DNA from: Streptomyces sp. NRRL B-24484
GTDB taxonomy: Bacteria > Actinomycetota > Actinomycetes > Streptomycetales > Streptomycetaceae
DNA length: 64,000 bases
Direction: 5' to 3'
Assembly: GCF_000717715.1 (NCBI RefSeq)
Contig: NZ_JOAI01000020.1
Location: 62,001 to 126,000, forward strand
In this document: positions 27,806 through 37,123 of the stretch, piece after piece
How positions within the stretch are numbered: the first letter of the stretch is position 1
Layout: every line of letters starts with the position of its first letter
Notes under the pieces: model-generated
Databases searched by the model: none
Seen by the model: only the letters and a program-made list of their open reading frames with translations
Told to the model about the DNA's origin: nothing
Made by a program: the position numbers and the translations under genes

Positions 27806-27971
27806 TGCCCCCGAGCGGGCCGGTCCGTATTCTTGACCCTCGGCGTCTTACGCCATGCTCCCGAGCACATCACCTCCCGGATCCGTCCCGCGGTTCCGGG
27901 GGAGGCCCCTGTGTCCGTACCCAGGGGCTGGCATCGGTGAGTTCCGACCGAGTACAGAAAGCAGGTACCGC
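27806..27971 (+). promoter_or_regulatory. rplU promoter and structured leader
   Basis: TTGCCC (27806-27811) and TATTCT (27829-27834) are spaced by 17 bp, the best -35/-10 pair in the window. The leader of about 130 nt folds into two hairpins: CCTCCCGGA with TCCGGGGGAGG (about 27876-27905) and CCCCTG with CAGGGG (about 27907-27928). Leaders before L21 genes often act in ribosomal-protein autoregulation. Confidence 0.55.
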
Positions 27972-28289
27972 ATGTACGCGATCGTTCGCGCAGGCGGCCG
28001 CCAGCACAAGGTCGCCGTCGGCGACGTGCTGGAGATCGACCGTATCGAGGCCAAGCCGGGTGACTCGGTCGAGCTCTCGACCGTCCTGGTCGTCGACGGT
28101 GACGCCGTCACCTCCGACCCGTGGGTGCTCGGTGGCGTCAAGGCGCACGCCGAGGTCGTCGAGGAGACCAAGGGCGACAAGATCGTCATCCTCCGCTACA
28201 AGAACAAGACGGGTTACCGCCGTCGTCAGGGTCACCGCCAGAAGTACACCGCGGTGCGCATCACGAGCATCGACTCCGTCAGCAAGTAA
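27972..28289 (+). CDS. rplU: 50S ribosomal protein L21
   Basis: This 105-residue protein starts at ATG 27972 ([18 protein letters not shown]). [17 protein letters not shown] is the conserved L21 rRNA-binding C-terminal motif. It binds 23S rRNA in the large subunit. It heads the short operon rplU-rpmA, and L27 follows after 12 bp. Confidence 0.98.
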   Translation: MYAIVRAGGRQHKVAVGDVLEIDRIEAKPGDSVELSTVLVVDGDAVTSDPWVLGGVKAHAEVVEETKGDKIVILRYKNKTGYRRRQGHRQKYTAVRITSIDSVSK

Positions 28290-28301
28290 GGGGATAGCGA
28301 G

Positions 28302-28559
28302 ATGGCACACAAGAAGGGCGCAAGCTCTACCCGCAACGGCCGTGACTCGAACGCCCAGCGCCTCGGCGTCAAGCGCTTCGGCGGCCAGGTCGTCTCGGCC
28401 GGCGAGATCCTCGTCCGCCAGCGCGGCACCCACTTCCACCCGGGTGCCGGTGTCGGTCGCGGTGGCGACGACACCCTGTTCGCGCTGACCGCCGGTGCCG
28501 TGCAGTTCGGCAACCGCCGCGGCCGCAAGGTCGTCAACATCGTGGCCGTCGAGGCCTGA
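28302..28559 (+). CDS. rpmA: 50S ribosomal protein L27
   Basis: This 85-residue protein starts at ATG 28302 ([16 protein letters not shown]). It contains [20 protein letters not shown] and [19 protein letters not shown]. Its N-terminus reaches the peptidyl-transferase centre. No cleavable N-terminal extension of the Firmicutes type is present. A 15-bp hairpin follows, separating it from obgE. Confidence 0.98.
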   Translation: MAHKKGASSTRNGRDSNAQRLGVKRFGGQVVSAGEILVRQRGTHFHPGAGVGRGGDDTLFALTAGAVQFGNRRGRKVVNIVAVEA

Positions 28560-28586
28560 GTCTGACCCCACGTCAGGACTCGTCGT

Positions 28587-28620
28587 GAAGGGTGGGCCGG
28601 AATGATCCGGTCCACCCTTC
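28587..28620 (+). terminator. Hairpin terminator between rpmA and obgE
   Basis: A 15-bp stem (28587-28601 with 28606-28620, one G-T pair) with loop ATGA lies 27 nt after the rpmA stop. It may attenuate rather than block transcription into obgE. Confidence 0.75.
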
Positions 28621-28668
28621 ATGCTTTACCGCAGGACCCCATTTTTCGTCGTACTGGAGGCACACCCC

Positions 28669-30144
28669 ATGACCACCTTCGTGGACCGCGTCGAGCTGCA
28701 CGTCGCCGCGGGTAACGGGGGCCACGGCTGCGCCTCCGTGCACCGGGAGAAGTTCAAGCCGCTCGGCGGCCCCGACGGCGGCAACGGCGGCGAGGGCGGC
28801 AGCGTCATCCTCACCGTCGACAGCCAGATCACCACCCTGCTCGAGTACCACCACTCGCCCAAGCGCAAGGCCACCAACGGCAAGCCGGGCGCCGGCGGCA
28901 ACCGCACCGGTGCCGACGGCCAGGACCTCGTCCTCGCGGTGCCGGACGGCACCGTGGTGCTCGACAAGAAGGGCAACGTGCTCGCCGACCTCGTCGGCCA
29001 CGGCACCAGCTTCGTCGCCGCCGCCGGCGGCCGCGGCGGGCTCGGCAACGCCGCCCTCGCCTCCGCCCGCCGCAAGGCCCCCGGCTTCGCCCTGCTCGGC
29101 GAGCCCGGCGAGGCCCGCGACATCGTGATGGAGCTCAAGTCCGTCGCCGACGTCGCCCTGGTGGGGTACCCGAGCGCCGGCAAGTCCTCCCTGATCTCGG
29201 TGCTCTCCGCCGCCAAGCCGAAGATCGCGGACTACCCCTTCACCACCCTGATCCCCAACCTCGGCGTGGTCACCGCGGGCTCCACGGTCTACACGATCGC
29301 CGACGTCCCCGGCCTGATCCCGGGCGCCAGCCAGGGCAAGGGCCTGGGCCTGGAGTTCCTGCGCCACGTCGAGCGCTGCGAGGTGCTGGTGCACGTCCTC
29401 GACTGCGCCACCCTGGAGCCGGGCCGCGACCCGCTCACCGACCTGGAGACCATCGAGGAGGAGCTCGCCCAGTACGGCGGCCTGGAGGAGCGGCCGCGCC
29501 TGGTCGCCCTCAACAAGGTGGACGTGCCGGACGGCCAGGACATCGCGGACCTCACCCGCGCCTCGCTGGAGGAGCGCGGCTACCGCGTCTTCGAGGTCTC
29601 CGCGCTCGCCCACAAGGGCCTGCGCGAGCTGAGCTTCGCCCTCGCCCAGATCGTCGCCGAGGCGCGCGCCGCCAAGCCGGTCGAGGAGTCCACCCGGATC
29701 GTGCTGCGGCCGAAGGCCGTGGACGACGCGGGCTTCACCATCACCGAGGAGGACGGCGCCTACCGCATCCGCGGCGTCAAGCCCGAGCGGTGGGTCCGCC
29801 AGACCGACTTCAGCAACGACGAGGCCGTCGGCTACCTCGCCGACCGCCTGGCCCGCCTCGGCGTCGAGCAGGAGCTCTGGAAGGTCGGCGCGCACGAGGG
29901 CGACACCGTCGTCATCGGCGCCGAGGACGACGCGGTCGTCTTCGACTGGGAGCCGACCATGGCCTCCGGCGCCGAGATGCTCGGCCGCCGCGGCGAGGAC
30001 CACCGGTTCGAGACGCAGCGGCCCGCCGTCGACCGCCGCCGCGAGCGCCAGCGCGGCCGGGACGCCGCCGAGGAGGAGTTCCGCGCGTTCGAGGCGCTCT
30101 CCTCCGGCCGCCAGGCCATCGAGGGCGACGACGAGGACTACTGA
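28669..30144 (+). CDS. obgE: Obg family GTPase
   Basis: This 491-residue protein starts at ATG 28669 after TGGAGG (28655-28660). It has the glycine-rich Obg fold (residues 1-158), a G domain with G1 GYPSAGKSS (166-174), G3 [10 protein letters not shown] and G4 NKVD, and a C-terminal OCT domain. The charged tail ([15 protein letters not shown]) is longer than in E. coli. Obg assists 50S assembly and senses GTP and ppGpp; in Streptomyces it affects the onset of aerial growth. The rplU-rpmA-obgE order is widely conserved. Confidence 0.97.
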   Translation: MTTFVDRVELHVAAGNGGHGCASVHREKFKPLGGPDGGNGGEGGSVILTVDSQITTLLEYHHSPKRKATNGKPGAGGNRTGADGQDLVLAVPDGTVVLDKKGNVLADLVGHGTSFVAAAGGRGGLGNAALASARRKAPGFALLGEPGEARDIVMELKSVADVALVGYPSAGKSSLISVLSAAKPKIADYPFTTLIPNLGVVTAGSTVYTIADVPGLIPGASQGKGLGLEFLRHVERCEVLVHVLDCATLEPGRDPLTDLETIEEELAQYGGLEERPRLVALNKVDVPDGQDIADLTRASLEERGYRVFEVSALAHKGLRELSFALAQIVAEARAAKPVEESTRIVLRPKAVDDAGFTITEEDGAYRIRGVKPERWVRQTDFSNDEAVGYLADRLARLGVEQELWKVGAHEGDTVVIGAEDDAVVFDWEPTMASGAEMLGRRGEDHRFETQRPAVDRRRERQRGRDAAEEEFRAFEALSSGRQAIEGDDEDY

Positions 30145-30177
30145 GTCCCGGCGTCCACCAGCTGAAAACCCCGACGG

Positions 30178-30219
30178 GCCCGCTGCGCGGATCGCGTAGA
30201 TTGCGACCGAGCAGCGGGC
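30178..30219. promoter_or_regulatory. Perfect 9-bp inverted repeat around the proB -10 box
   Basis: GCCCGCTGC (30178-30186) and GCAGCGGGC (30211-30219) are exact inverted copies. Between them lies TAGATT (30197-30202), a good -10 box. The arrangement could be an operator overlapping the promoter. Confidence 0.5.
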
Positions 30220-30246
30220 TCGATCCAGCACGACCGGAGGACACTG

Positions 30247-31383
30247 ATGACGGGTCAGACACTGCGGCAGGACGTCCTCGCCGCGCGGCGGATCGTCGTG
30301 AAGGTCGGCTCGTCCTCCTTGACCACCGCGGCCGGCGGCCTGGACGCCGACCGGGTCGACGCGCTCGTGGACGCGCTCGCCAAGGTCCGCTCCCGTCCGG
30401 ACGCCCCCGACGTCGTCCTGGTCTCCTCCGGTGCCATCGCGGCCGGCCTCGCCCCGCTCGGCCTCGCCAAGCGCCCCTCCGACCTGGCCCGCCAGCAGGC
30501 CGCCGCCAGCGTCGGCCAGGGCCTGCTGGTCGCCCGCTACACCGCCTCCTTCGCCCGGTACGGGATCCGGGTCGGCCAGGTGCTGCTGACCGCCGAGGAC
30601 GCCAGTCGCCGGTCGCACTACCGCAACGCCTACCGCACCCTCGACCAGCTGCTCGCGATGGGCGCGATGCCGGTCGTCAACGAGAACGACACCGTCGCCA
30701 CCGCCGAAATCAGGTTCGGTGACAACGACCGGCTGGCCGCGCTGGTCGCCCACCTCGTCCGCGCCGACCTGCTGGTGCTGCTCTCCGACGTGGACGCCCT
30801 GTACGACGGCAACCCGGCCAGGCCCGGCACCACCCGGATCGACACCGTGCGCGGCCCGCACGACCTCGACGGCGTCGAGGTCGGCAGCGTCGGCAAGGCC
30901 GGTGTCGGCACCGGCGGCATGGTCACCAAGGTCGAGGCCGCCCGGATCGCCACCGGCGCCGGCATCCCCGTCGTGCTGACCGCCGCCAGCCACGCCGCCG
31001 AGGCGCTGGCCGGCCGGCCCGTCGGCACGCTCTTCCTGCGCACCGGCAGCCGCTCCGCCGACCGGCTCCTGTGGCTCGAACACGCCTCCACCCCGCGCGG
31101 CGCGCTCCACCTCGACGCCGGTGCCGTCGACGCCGTCGTCCTCGGCGGGAAGTCCCTGCTCCCGGCCGGTGTGACCAAGGTCGACGGCGACTTCACCGCG
31201 GGTGATCCCGTCGACCTTCTTGGCGAAAACGGCCACATCGTCGCCCGCGGACTGGTCAACTTTGATGCGAGGGAGCTGCCCCGTCTGCTCGGCCGGTCCA
31301 CGCGGGAGCTGGCCCAGGAGCTCGGTGCCGCGTACGAGCGCGAGGTCGTCCACCGCGACGACCTGGTCGTCCTGCGCGGCTGA
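30247..31383 (+). CDS. proB: Glutamate 5-kinase
   Basis: This 378-residue enzyme starts at ATG 30247 after CGGAGGA. The amino acid kinase domain (about 1-265) shows VVKVGSSSLT, VVLVSSGAIAAG, VVNENDTV, RFGDNDRLAALVA and GVGTGGMVTKVEAA. A PUA domain (about 285-370) completes the long form. It phosphorylates glutamate, the first step of proline synthesis, and is inhibited by proline in characterised homologues. proA lies two genes downstream. Confidence 0.97.
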   Translation: MTGQTLRQDVLAARRIVVKVGSSSLTTAAGGLDADRVDALVDALAKVRSRPDAPDVVLVSSGAIAAGLAPLGLAKRPSDLARQQAAASVGQGLLVARYTASFARYGIRVGQVLLTAEDASRRSHYRNAYRTLDQLLAMGAMPVVNENDTVATAEIRFGDNDRLAALVAHLVRADLLVLLSDVDALYDGNPARPGTTRIDTVRGPHDLDGVEVGSVGKAGVGTGGMVTKVEAARIATGAGIPVVLTAASHAAEALAGRPVGTLFLRTGSRSADRLLWLEHASTPRGALHLDAGAVDAVVLGGKSLLPAGVTKVDGDFTAGDPVDLLGENGHIVARGLVNFDARELPRLLGRSTRELAQELGAAYEREVVHRDDLVVLRG

Positions 31384-31453
31384 CGGGGCCACCGGGGGCC
31401 GGCCCAGCGGGCGGCGCCCGGGGCAGGGGACGTCGCCGAACAGGAGGCCGCCG

Positions 31454-31954
31454 ATGGCAAGCAGGCGCCCGGGAACACTGCCCGGGGAGACGTCCGCGCG
31501 GCGGCTCACCAGCATCGCGGGGGGCCGCGCCGGCGGCGACCCGCCCGGCGAACCCCCGCAGGCCGTCAGCGAGTTGCACCCGAACGGCGAGCACGACGGC
31601 GAGGCGGAGGAGCACGGCAGGCTCTGGCACGTGGTGCTGTCGGTGGCCGGCCGGGCCACCCCGATCACCGAACTCCGGGCCGCCCTGGAGCAGCTGGCCC
31701 ACGACCACGCCTTCTTCCTCACCGCCCGCTACGCCGCCGACCACGCCGAGATCCGGTACTGGGAGCAGGCCCGCGACCTGCACGACGCCGCCGCCATCGC
31801 ACTGCGGCTGTGGGGCGAGCACAAGGCGTCCGCGAACTTACCGCCGTGGGAGATCGTCGGCCTGGAGGTCGTCGACCGCACCACCTACCACCAGCGGGTG
31901 GCCGAGGGGTTCGGCGACCCGTCGCCGCACCTCGGCGGTGTGCACCCGTACTGA
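31454..31954 (+). CDS. Unknown protein encoded between proB and proA
   Basis: This 166-residue protein starts at ATG 31454 after CAGGAGG. The first ~55 residues are disordered and charged. The folded part ([20 protein letters not shown] through [12 protein letters not shown]) is a compact alpha/beta domain with no membrane helix or known motif. In Streptomyces a small unknown gene commonly sits at this place, so it is probably a real conserved gene. Its link to proline synthesis is positional only. Confidence 0.75.
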   Translation: MASRRPGTLPGETSARRLTSIAGGRAGGDPPGEPPQAVSELHPNGEHDGEAEEHGRLWHVVLSVAGRATPITELRAALEQLAHDHAFFLTARYAADHAEIRYWEQARDLHDAAAIALRLWGEHKASANLPPWEIVGLEVVDRTTYHQRVAEGFGDPSPHLGGVHPY

Positions 31955-32019
31955 CCTGCCGCGCCGCGGCCCGCGTCTCAGCCGACGAAATGCGGGCCGG
32001 GGCGGCGGCCCCGAGTCGC

Positions 32020-32025
32020 TACCCT
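32020..32025 (+). promoter_or_regulatory. -10 box of a leaderless proA transcript
   Basis: TACCCT ends 6 nt before the proA ATG, and no ribosome-binding site is present. Confidence 0.6.
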
Positions 32026-32031
32026 TCAGGC

Positions 32032-33339
32032 ATGACCAGCGACCACGCCACCACCGACAGCCCCGTCCTCGCCGTCGCGCGCCGAGCCCGTGAGGCGGCC
32101 GCCGCGCTCGCCCCGCTCCCGCGCAGCGCCAAGGACGCCGCGCTGCTGGCGATCGCGGACGCGCTGGTCGCCCGGAGCGCCGAGATCACCGCCGCCAACG
32201 CCGAGGACGTCGCCCGCGCCCGCGAGGCTGGCACCCCCGAGTCCACCGTCGACCGGCTCCGCCTCGACGACCAGCGGATCGCCGCGATCGCCTCGGACGT
32301 CCGCGACGTGGTCGGCCTGCCCGACCCGGTCGGCGAGGTGGTGCGCGGCTACACGCTGCCCAACGGCCTCGACGTCCGGCAGGTCCGGGTGCCGCTCGGC
32401 GTGGTCGGCATCATCTACGAGGCCCGCCCCAACGTCACCGTGGACGCCGCCGCGCTCTGCCTGAAGTCCGGCAACGCCGTCCTGCTGCGCGGCTCCGCCT
32501 CCGCCTACCGCTCCAACACCGCCCTGGTCGCGGTGCTCCGCGACGCGGTCGCCTCGGTGGGCCTGCCCGCCGACGTGATCCAGCTGGTGCCCGGCGAGAG
32601 CCGGGACTCGGTGCAGGAGCTGATGCGCGCCCGCGGCCTGGTCGACGTGCTGATCCCGCGCGGCGGCGCCTCGCTGATCCGCACCGTGGTCGAGGGCTCC
32701 ACCGTGCCCGTGATCGAGACCGGCACCGGCAACTGCCACGTCTACGTCGACGCCCGGACGGACCTGGCGATGGCCGTCGGCATCCTGCTCAACTCCAAGG
32801 CCCAGCGGGTCAGCGTCTGCAACTCCGCCGAGACCCTGCTCGTCCACCAGGACGTCGCCGACGCCTTCCTGCCGCTCGCCCTGGAGGCGCTGGCCGGCGC
32901 CGGCGTCACCGTGCACGGCGACGACGCCGTGCTGAAGGCGGCCGAGGGCACCGGCGCGACCGCCGTCCCGGCCACCGACGAGGACTGGGCGGCCGAGTAC
33001 CTCTCGTACGACATCGCGGCCGCCGTGGTGCCCTCCCTGGACGCCGCGGTCGAGCACATCCGCCGCTGGTCCTCCGGCCACACCGAGGCGATCGTCACCA
33101 CCTCGCAGGCCGCCGCCCGGCGCTTCACCCAGCTGGTCGACTCCACGACCGTGGCGGTCAACGCGTCGACCCGGTTCACCGACGGGGGTGAGTTCGGCTT
33201 CGGCGCGGAGATCGGCATCTCCACCCAGAAGCTGCACGCCCGCGGCCCGATGGGTCTGCCCGAACTGACCTCCACCAAGTACATCGTCACTGGTGACGGC
33301 CACGTGCGGGGCGAGGCGCAGCAGACCGTCGGCTCCTGA
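32032..33339 (+). CDS. proA: Gamma-glutamyl phosphate reductase
   Basis: This 435-residue aldehyde-dehydrogenase-fold enzyme starts at ATG 32032. The catalytic Cys263 is in [12 protein letters not shown]. Other signatures are [25 protein letters not shown] and the C-terminal [23 protein letters not shown] block. It reduces glutamyl phosphate to the semialdehyde with NADPH, the second step of proline synthesis. It has its own leaderless promoter, so it need not depend on proB transcription. Confidence 0.97.
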   Translation: MTSDHATTDSPVLAVARRAREAAAALAPLPRSAKDAALLAIADALVARSAEITAANAEDVARAREAGTPESTVDRLRLDDQRIAAIASDVRDVVGLPDPVGEVVRGYTLPNGLDVRQVRVPLGVVGIIYEARPNVTVDAAALCLKSGNAVLLRGSASAYRSNTALVAVLRDAVASVGLPADVIQLVPGESRDSVQELMRARGLVDVLIPRGGASLIRTVVEGSTVPVIETGTGNCHVYVDARTDLAMAVGILLNSKAQRVSVCNSAETLLVHQDVADAFLPLALEALAGAGVTVHGDDAVLKAAEGTGATAVPATDEDWAAEYLSYDIAAAVVPSLDAAVEHIRRWSSGHTEAIVTTSQAAARRFTQLVDSTTVAVNASTRFTDGGEFGFGAEIGISTQKLHARGPMGLPELTSTKYIVTGDGHVRGEAQQTVGS

Positions 33340-33340
33340 G

Positions 33341-33368
33341 CCGACCGGCGCGCGCTCCGGGCGGTCGG
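33341..33368 (+). terminator. Possible weak terminator after proA
   Basis: CCGACCG (33341-33347) pairs with CGGTCGG (33362-33368) across a 14-nt loop. Confidence 0.35.
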
Positions 33369-33409
33369 GCCAACTGGCAGGAGGCCCAGACAAACCGCCC
33401 GCCCGGTAA

Positions 33410-33415
33410 TACGCT
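33410..33415 (+). promoter_or_regulatory. -10 box of a leaderless transcript
   Basis: TACGCT lies 7 nt before GTG 33423, and no ribosome-binding site is visible. Confidence 0.5.
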
Positions 33416-33422
33416 GAATCCC

Positions 33423-34019
33423 GTGGCTGAGGATGTGGGGGGCTCTCCGTACCCCGACGGCGCCGACCACGGTGGTGCGGACGACGAGTTCGCCACCGTG
33501 GTCCTCGACGAGGCCTTCGTCCGGTCCGCGGCCGTGCACGAGCCGAGCGCCCTGGAGCGGCAGCTGGCCGCCGCCGAGGCCCGGTTCGAGCCGGACCCCG
33601 CAGGCCCGGTGCGGCCCCGGGACCTGACCGCACCGGAGATGGCCGGCACCGGCGACGTACTGCCGCTGGAGCTGCGACCGCACCCGCGCGGCCTGGACGA
33701 CGACCGGTTGTACCCCGACCCGTGGTCCGGCACCGACCGGGCCCGGCGGCGGGCCCGGTGGTCCCGTTCGGTCGGCTGGGAGCCGCTGCGCCACGACGGG
33801 CGGCACGTCGCGCAGCAGCGCTGGCACCGGCCGGTCGCCTGGGTGCTGGCGGTGGTGATGGGCGTCGGCGTGGTGGCGGTCGCGGTGGCCGCGATCTACC
33901 GCGGCGCCGGCGGGGCGGGCGAGTCGCCGCGGCGTCCGGAGATGGGCACCAGCAGCACGCCGGGTTCGTCGCCGCCGGCCGCGCCGCTTCCCAGCGCCGT
34001 GGCTCTGCTGAGCGGCTGA
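33423..34019 (+). CDS. SCO2584-like spore wall biosynthesis membrane protein
   Basis: This 198-residue protein starts at GTG 33423 on a leaderless mRNA. A cytoplasmic region of about 135 residues, with the motif DDEFATVVLDEAFVRSA near residues 20-36, precedes one membrane helix (WVLAVVMGVGVVAVAVAAIY). A short Ser/Pro outer tail follows. The next gene shares the DDEF...V-x-DE-x-FVR motif. Position directly after proA matches SCO2584 of S. coelicolor. That protein is reported to take part in spore wall synthesis together with the Mre proteins. Assignment is by synteny and the shared motif. Confidence 0.8.
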   Translation: MAEDVGGSPYPDGADHGGADDEFATVVLDEAFVRSAAVHEPSALERQLAAAEARFEPDPAGPVRPRDLTAPEMAGTGDVLPLELRPHPRGLDDDRLYPDPWSGTDRARRRARWSRSVGWEPLRHDGRHVAQQRWHRPVAWVLAVVMGVGVVAVAVAAIYRGAGGAGESPRRPEMGTSSTPGSSPPAAPLPSAVALLSG

Positions 34020-34097
34020 GCGGGCCGGTGGCGCCGCCGCACCGGGACGCCGTACGGAGTTTGCCCGCGGCCGGTCGAAGCCTGGGCCGCCCGGTTC

Positions 34098-34103
34098 TAC
34101 CCT
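34098..34103 (+). promoter_or_regulatory. -10 box of a leaderless transcript
   Basis: TACCCT ends 6 nt before ATG 34110. Confidence 0.55.
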
Positions 34104-34109
34104 GGTGCT

Positions 34110-35180
34110 ATGGGTGACCCGCGCGAGCCTCCGGAGGGTGCGCCCGAGGGCGGTTCCGGCAGCGATGACGAGTTCCGGTCCGTCGTCTTCGACGAATCGT
34201 TCGTCCGGGCTGCCCGGATCCAGGAACTCTCGGCCCAGGAGCGGCTCGGCGGGACGTACCGGGCGACCCGGGCACGGGTCGGCCTCGGCCCGTTCGGCAC
34301 GCTGCCGCGGCAGGCGGTGGCGCTGCTGCTGGTCGTGTTCCTCGCCTTCGCCGCGGCGGTGTACTTCGGCGTCAGTTCGCCGCACCGGCAGGCCGCGCCG
34401 CCGTCCGGCAACCAGCTGACCACCTCGCTGGTGGCGCTGAGCCCGACCGGGCCGGTGGCCGCGGTCGCCGACCCGGGGAAGCCGTTCGCGGCGCTGCCGG
34501 CCGGCTACGGGGAGGGGTCGACCGGGCTGGCGCTGCCCGCGGGCGCCGCGACCGCGCACTTCACCAGGTCCGACGTCAACCGGGCGCTCTCCGTGGTGCA
34601 GCGCTACCTCACCGCGTCCGCGCTGGCCCCGGCCACCCTCGTCCAGGGGGAGACGGCCGAGGTGCGGACCCTGATCACCCCGGGCGAGCAGGCGCAGTAC
34701 GACGACAGCGTGAACAGCCCCCAGGACGACCAGCACCACGCCGCCACCGGCTGGCTGGTCCGGTTCGACCCGGGGAAGGTCGCGCTGGCCGACGACGGGG
34801 TGCGGACCTCCGGCACCGTGCGGGTCGGCGAGGCCGACAGCGGGACCCTGGAGATCACCACCGACCACACCTTCGTCTACGCCGTCCGCGCGGCCGGCAC
34901 CTCGGACGGGCCGGTGAGCCTGTTCAGCGTCCGCCGGGAGCTGCGGTTCGCCTTCGACCGGCTGGACCTCAGCTCGGACCGGCTGCGGCTGGTCGACGCG
35001 GTGGTGCAGGCCGGGCCGGCCTCGTGCGGCGCCCCGATGAGCAGCTACCTGCAGCCGCTGCTCGCGGGCGGCACGGCGGCCGCACCGCAGGCCGTCGACC
35101 CGGGCGACCGCAGCCGGCCGGCCTGGCAGGTGTGCGGGGTGTTCGCACCGCCGACGGCGAAGCCGGCCGCCGGGCGGTGA
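34110..35180 (+). CDS. SCO2583-like membrane protein
   Basis: This 356-residue protein starts at ATG 34110. The N-terminal motif DDEFRSVVFDESFVRAA parallels the preceding gene. One membrane helix (AVALLLVVFLAFAAAVYFGV) at about 70-90 is followed by an extracytoplasmic domain of about 260 residues. That domain includes ALSVVQRYLTASAL, FVYAVRA and SLFSVRRELRFAFDR, with two Cys near the end (ASCGAP, QVCGVF) that may pair. Position matches SCO2583. The shared N-terminus suggests both proteins dock to the same cytoplasmic partner. Confidence 0.8.
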   Translation: MGDPREPPEGAPEGGSGSDDEFRSVVFDESFVRAARIQELSAQERLGGTYRATRARVGLGPFGTLPRQAVALLLVVFLAFAAAVYFGVSSPHRQAAPPSGNQLTTSLVALSPTGPVAAVADPGKPFAALPAGYGEGSTGLALPAGAATAHFTRSDVNRALSVVQRYLTASALAPATLVQGETAEVRTLITPGEQAQYDDSVNSPQDDQHHAATGWLVRFDPGKVALADDGVRTSGTVRVGEADSGTLEITTDHTFVYAVRAAGTSDGPVSLFSVRRELRFAFDRLDLSSDRLRLVDAVVQAGPASCGAPMSSYLQPLLAGGTAAAPQAVDPGDRSRPAWQVCGVFAPPTAKPAAGR

Positions 35181-35198
35181 GCCCGTACGGCCGGCCGG

Positions 35199-35236
35199 GG
35201 CACCCCGCCCGGTGTCAGCGGCGCCACCGGGGTGCC
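35199..35236. terminator. Hairpin between converging genes
   Basis: GGCACCCCG (35199-35207) pairs with CGGGGTGCC (35228-35236). It lies between converging stop codons and may act in both directions. Confidence 0.65.
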
Positions 35237-35249
35237 GTTGCCGCCGGTG

Positions 35250-36356
35250 TCACTCCCGGCCGTCGCCGTCCGTCGTGCCGCCGTTCGTGCCGCCGTTCGC
35301 GCCGTCGGAGCCGGCCGGGCCGCCGGAGCGGGCGCCCGCGAAGGTGTCCCGCAGCTTGCCGCCGACCGTGCCGACCCCGCCGGCCACGTCCCGCAGCAGA
35401 CCCATCAGCGGGTCCTTGCTCTCCTTGACCGACTGCGAGTAGGAGTCCGCGGCGGCCTTCCACTGGGCGCCGACCGAGGTCTGCGGGTCGTCGCCGCGGC
35501 GCGGGTAGGCGCCGGCCAGGATCGAGTGGTACTCGTCGCTCTCCGCCCACTTCTTCAGCTTGGCGACCCGGACCACCGCGAACGGGTGGGTCTGCGGCAG
35601 CACCTGCAGCAGCTTGAGCACGCCGTCGCGCAGGTCGCCCGCGCGCTCGTACTCCTCGGCCTGCTCCAGGAAGGCGTCGACGTTCATCTCCGCCAGGTCG
35701 TGGCCGCCGGCCAGCTTCATCAGGCCGCGCATCGAGGCCTGCAGGTCCTGCCCGGCCAGCAGGCCGGCCCGGTCGCAGGAGAGCTCGGCCTTGCGGAACC
35801 ACTCCTTGAGCGCGGTGATCACGCCCATGATGGCGAGGTTGCCCAGTGGCAGCCAGGCGATCCGGGCGGCGATGTTGGTGAGGATCAGCAGCATCGTCCG
35901 GTACACCGCGTGGCCGGACATGGCGTGCCCGACCTCGTGGCCGACCACGGCGCGCAGCTCCTCCTCGTCCAGCAGCTCCACCAGGCCGCTGGTCAGCACG
36001 ATGATCGGCGTCTCCATGCCGATGCACATCGCGTTGACCGTCGGGTCCTGCGTGACGTAGAGGTCCGGCACCTTCTCCAGGTCCAGCACGTAGGCGGCGT
36101 CCCGCACCATGCCGTACAGCTCCGGGAACTGACGCTCGGAGGTCTTCACCGCGGTGGCCAGGAACATCAGCCGGACGCTGCGCTCCGACACCAGGCCGGC
36201 GAGCTTCTTGAGGACGTCGTCGAAGCCGCTCAGCCTGCGCAGCGCCACCAGCGCGGAACGGTCGGCCGGGTGCTCCCAGGCCCGGGTGGAGATCTCCGCG
36301 AAGCGCTGCCGGCGCCGGCTGGGCGTGTTGCCGCCGTCCTTGGAAAAGTCGGTCAT
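35250..36356 (-). CDS. M48-family zinc metalloprotease
   Basis: This 368-residue membrane protease is read from ATG 36356 with GGAGGT upstream. The zinc motif H140-EVG-H144 is present, and Glu191 (KAELSCDRAG) is the third ligand. A hydrophobic stretch after the motif (TMLLILTNIAARIAWLP) suggests membrane association. The C-terminal ~45 residues are Gly/Asp-rich and disordered. Position corresponds to SCO2582 in the spore-wall gene group. It may process or quality-control membrane proteins of that group, which is inference. Confidence 0.9.
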   Translation of the reverse strand: MTDFSKDGGNTPSRRRQRFAEISTRAWEHPADRSALVALRRLSGFDDVLKKLAGLVSERSVRLMFLATAVKTSERQFPELYGMVRDAAYVLDLEKVPDLYVTQDPTVNAMCIGMETPIIVLTSGLVELLDEEELRAVVGHEVGHAMSGHAVYRTMLLILTNIAARIAWLPLGNLAIMGVITALKEWFRKAELSCDRAGLLAGQDLQASMRGLMKLAGGHDLAEMNVDAFLEQAEEYERAGDLRDGVLKLLQVLPQTHPFAVVRVAKLKKWAESDEYHSILAGAYPRRGDDPQTSVGAQWKAAADSYSQSVKESKDPLMGLLRDVAGGVGTVGGKLRDTFAGARSGGPAGSDGANGGTNGGTTDGDGRE

Positions 36357-36558
36357 GTGTGAGTACCTCCTGGTCGTCGCCGGCACCGGCCCCCGGCCGG
36401 CCCCCGCTGCTGTTGGCTCCAACGTCCGTGCTCGTGTACTCGTCCCCGGCGGACCACCGTACGCCCGGGGGGCGGTGGCGGGTGTCCGGAACGCCCCGGC
36501 TTACGCTGGTCGTCCGGAACGAGGTCCGGCACGAGGTCCGGACCGAGAGGAGCCCCCG

Positions 36559-36702
36559 ATGTCCCCTGCCGCCCTGGCGCACCTGGCCGGACCGATCTCC
36601 AACGAGAACGGCCCCGGCCTGTTCCTGCGGATCATCCTGATCGGCTCCATCGTGGGCGTGGGCCTGCTGGCCTGGATCCTGGTCCGCGCGGGCCGCGACT
36701 GA
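36559..36702 (+). CDS. Small one-pass membrane protein (47 residues)
   Basis: It starts at ATG 36559 after GAGAGGAGC. The sequence has a short outer segment (LAGPISNENGPG) and one helix (LFLRIILIGSIVGVGLLAWILV), ending RAGRD. Position corresponds to SCO2581. It lies divergent from the M48 protease gene with a 202-bp gap that must hold both promoters. Function is unknown; the size and single helix suggest an accessory subunit of a membrane complex. Confidence 0.7.
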   Translation: MSPAALAHLAGPISNENGPGLFLRIILIGSIVGVGLLAWILVRAGRD

Positions 36703-36865
36703 CCCGGCGCGCGGGCCGCGGCGGCCGCCCCGGCCGGGTCCGCACCTACGAGGGGTCAGACGCGGTGGGCCGCCGCGCGGTTGCGCCGGGCCCACCCGTA
36801 CGATGAGGCCGCAGGCCGCACGGCCCGCACCCTCGTCCGCCCCCGAGCCGAAGGTCCTGCCGACC

Positions 36866-37012
36866 ATGAGCACTGCTGCACTGCCCGCCCTGACCCAGCT
36901 CGCCGAGGGCGGCAACCACGAGAGCCTCAACCCGTACCTGACCGGTGGGTCCGCGCTGTTCATCCTGCTGCTGCTGCTCTTCCTGACCACCCGCTTCAAC
37001 CGCGACCGCTGA
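36866..37012 (+). CDS. Small one-pass membrane protein (48 residues)
   Basis: It starts at ATG 36866 with AAGGT nearby; a -10-like TACGAT lies at 36799-36804. It has an N-terminal polar part (LAEGGNHESLNPYLTGG) and one helix (SALFILLLLLFLTTRF), ending NRDR. Its layout resembles the 47-residue neighbour, and the position corresponds to SCO2580. Function unknown. Confidence 0.7.
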   Translation: MSTAALPALTQLAEGGNHESLNPYLTGGSALFILLLLLFLTTRFNRDR

Positions 37013-37084
37013 GCCGGCCGCGCACCGCGGGGGAGCGCCTGCACAGAAGCTGCGCGCTCCCTCCCGCGGACCTCTCCGGGCGGC

Positions 37085-37115
37085 TTGCCGCCGCGTGACG
37101 GGCGTCGCGTAAGGT
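37085..37115 (+). promoter_or_regulatory. nadD promoter
   Basis: TTGCCG (37085-37090) and TAAGGT (37110-37115) are spaced by 19 bp. The -10 ends 8 nt before the ATG, so the mRNA is nearly or fully leaderless. Confidence 0.5.
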
Positions 37116-37123
37116 GTGGCGGC

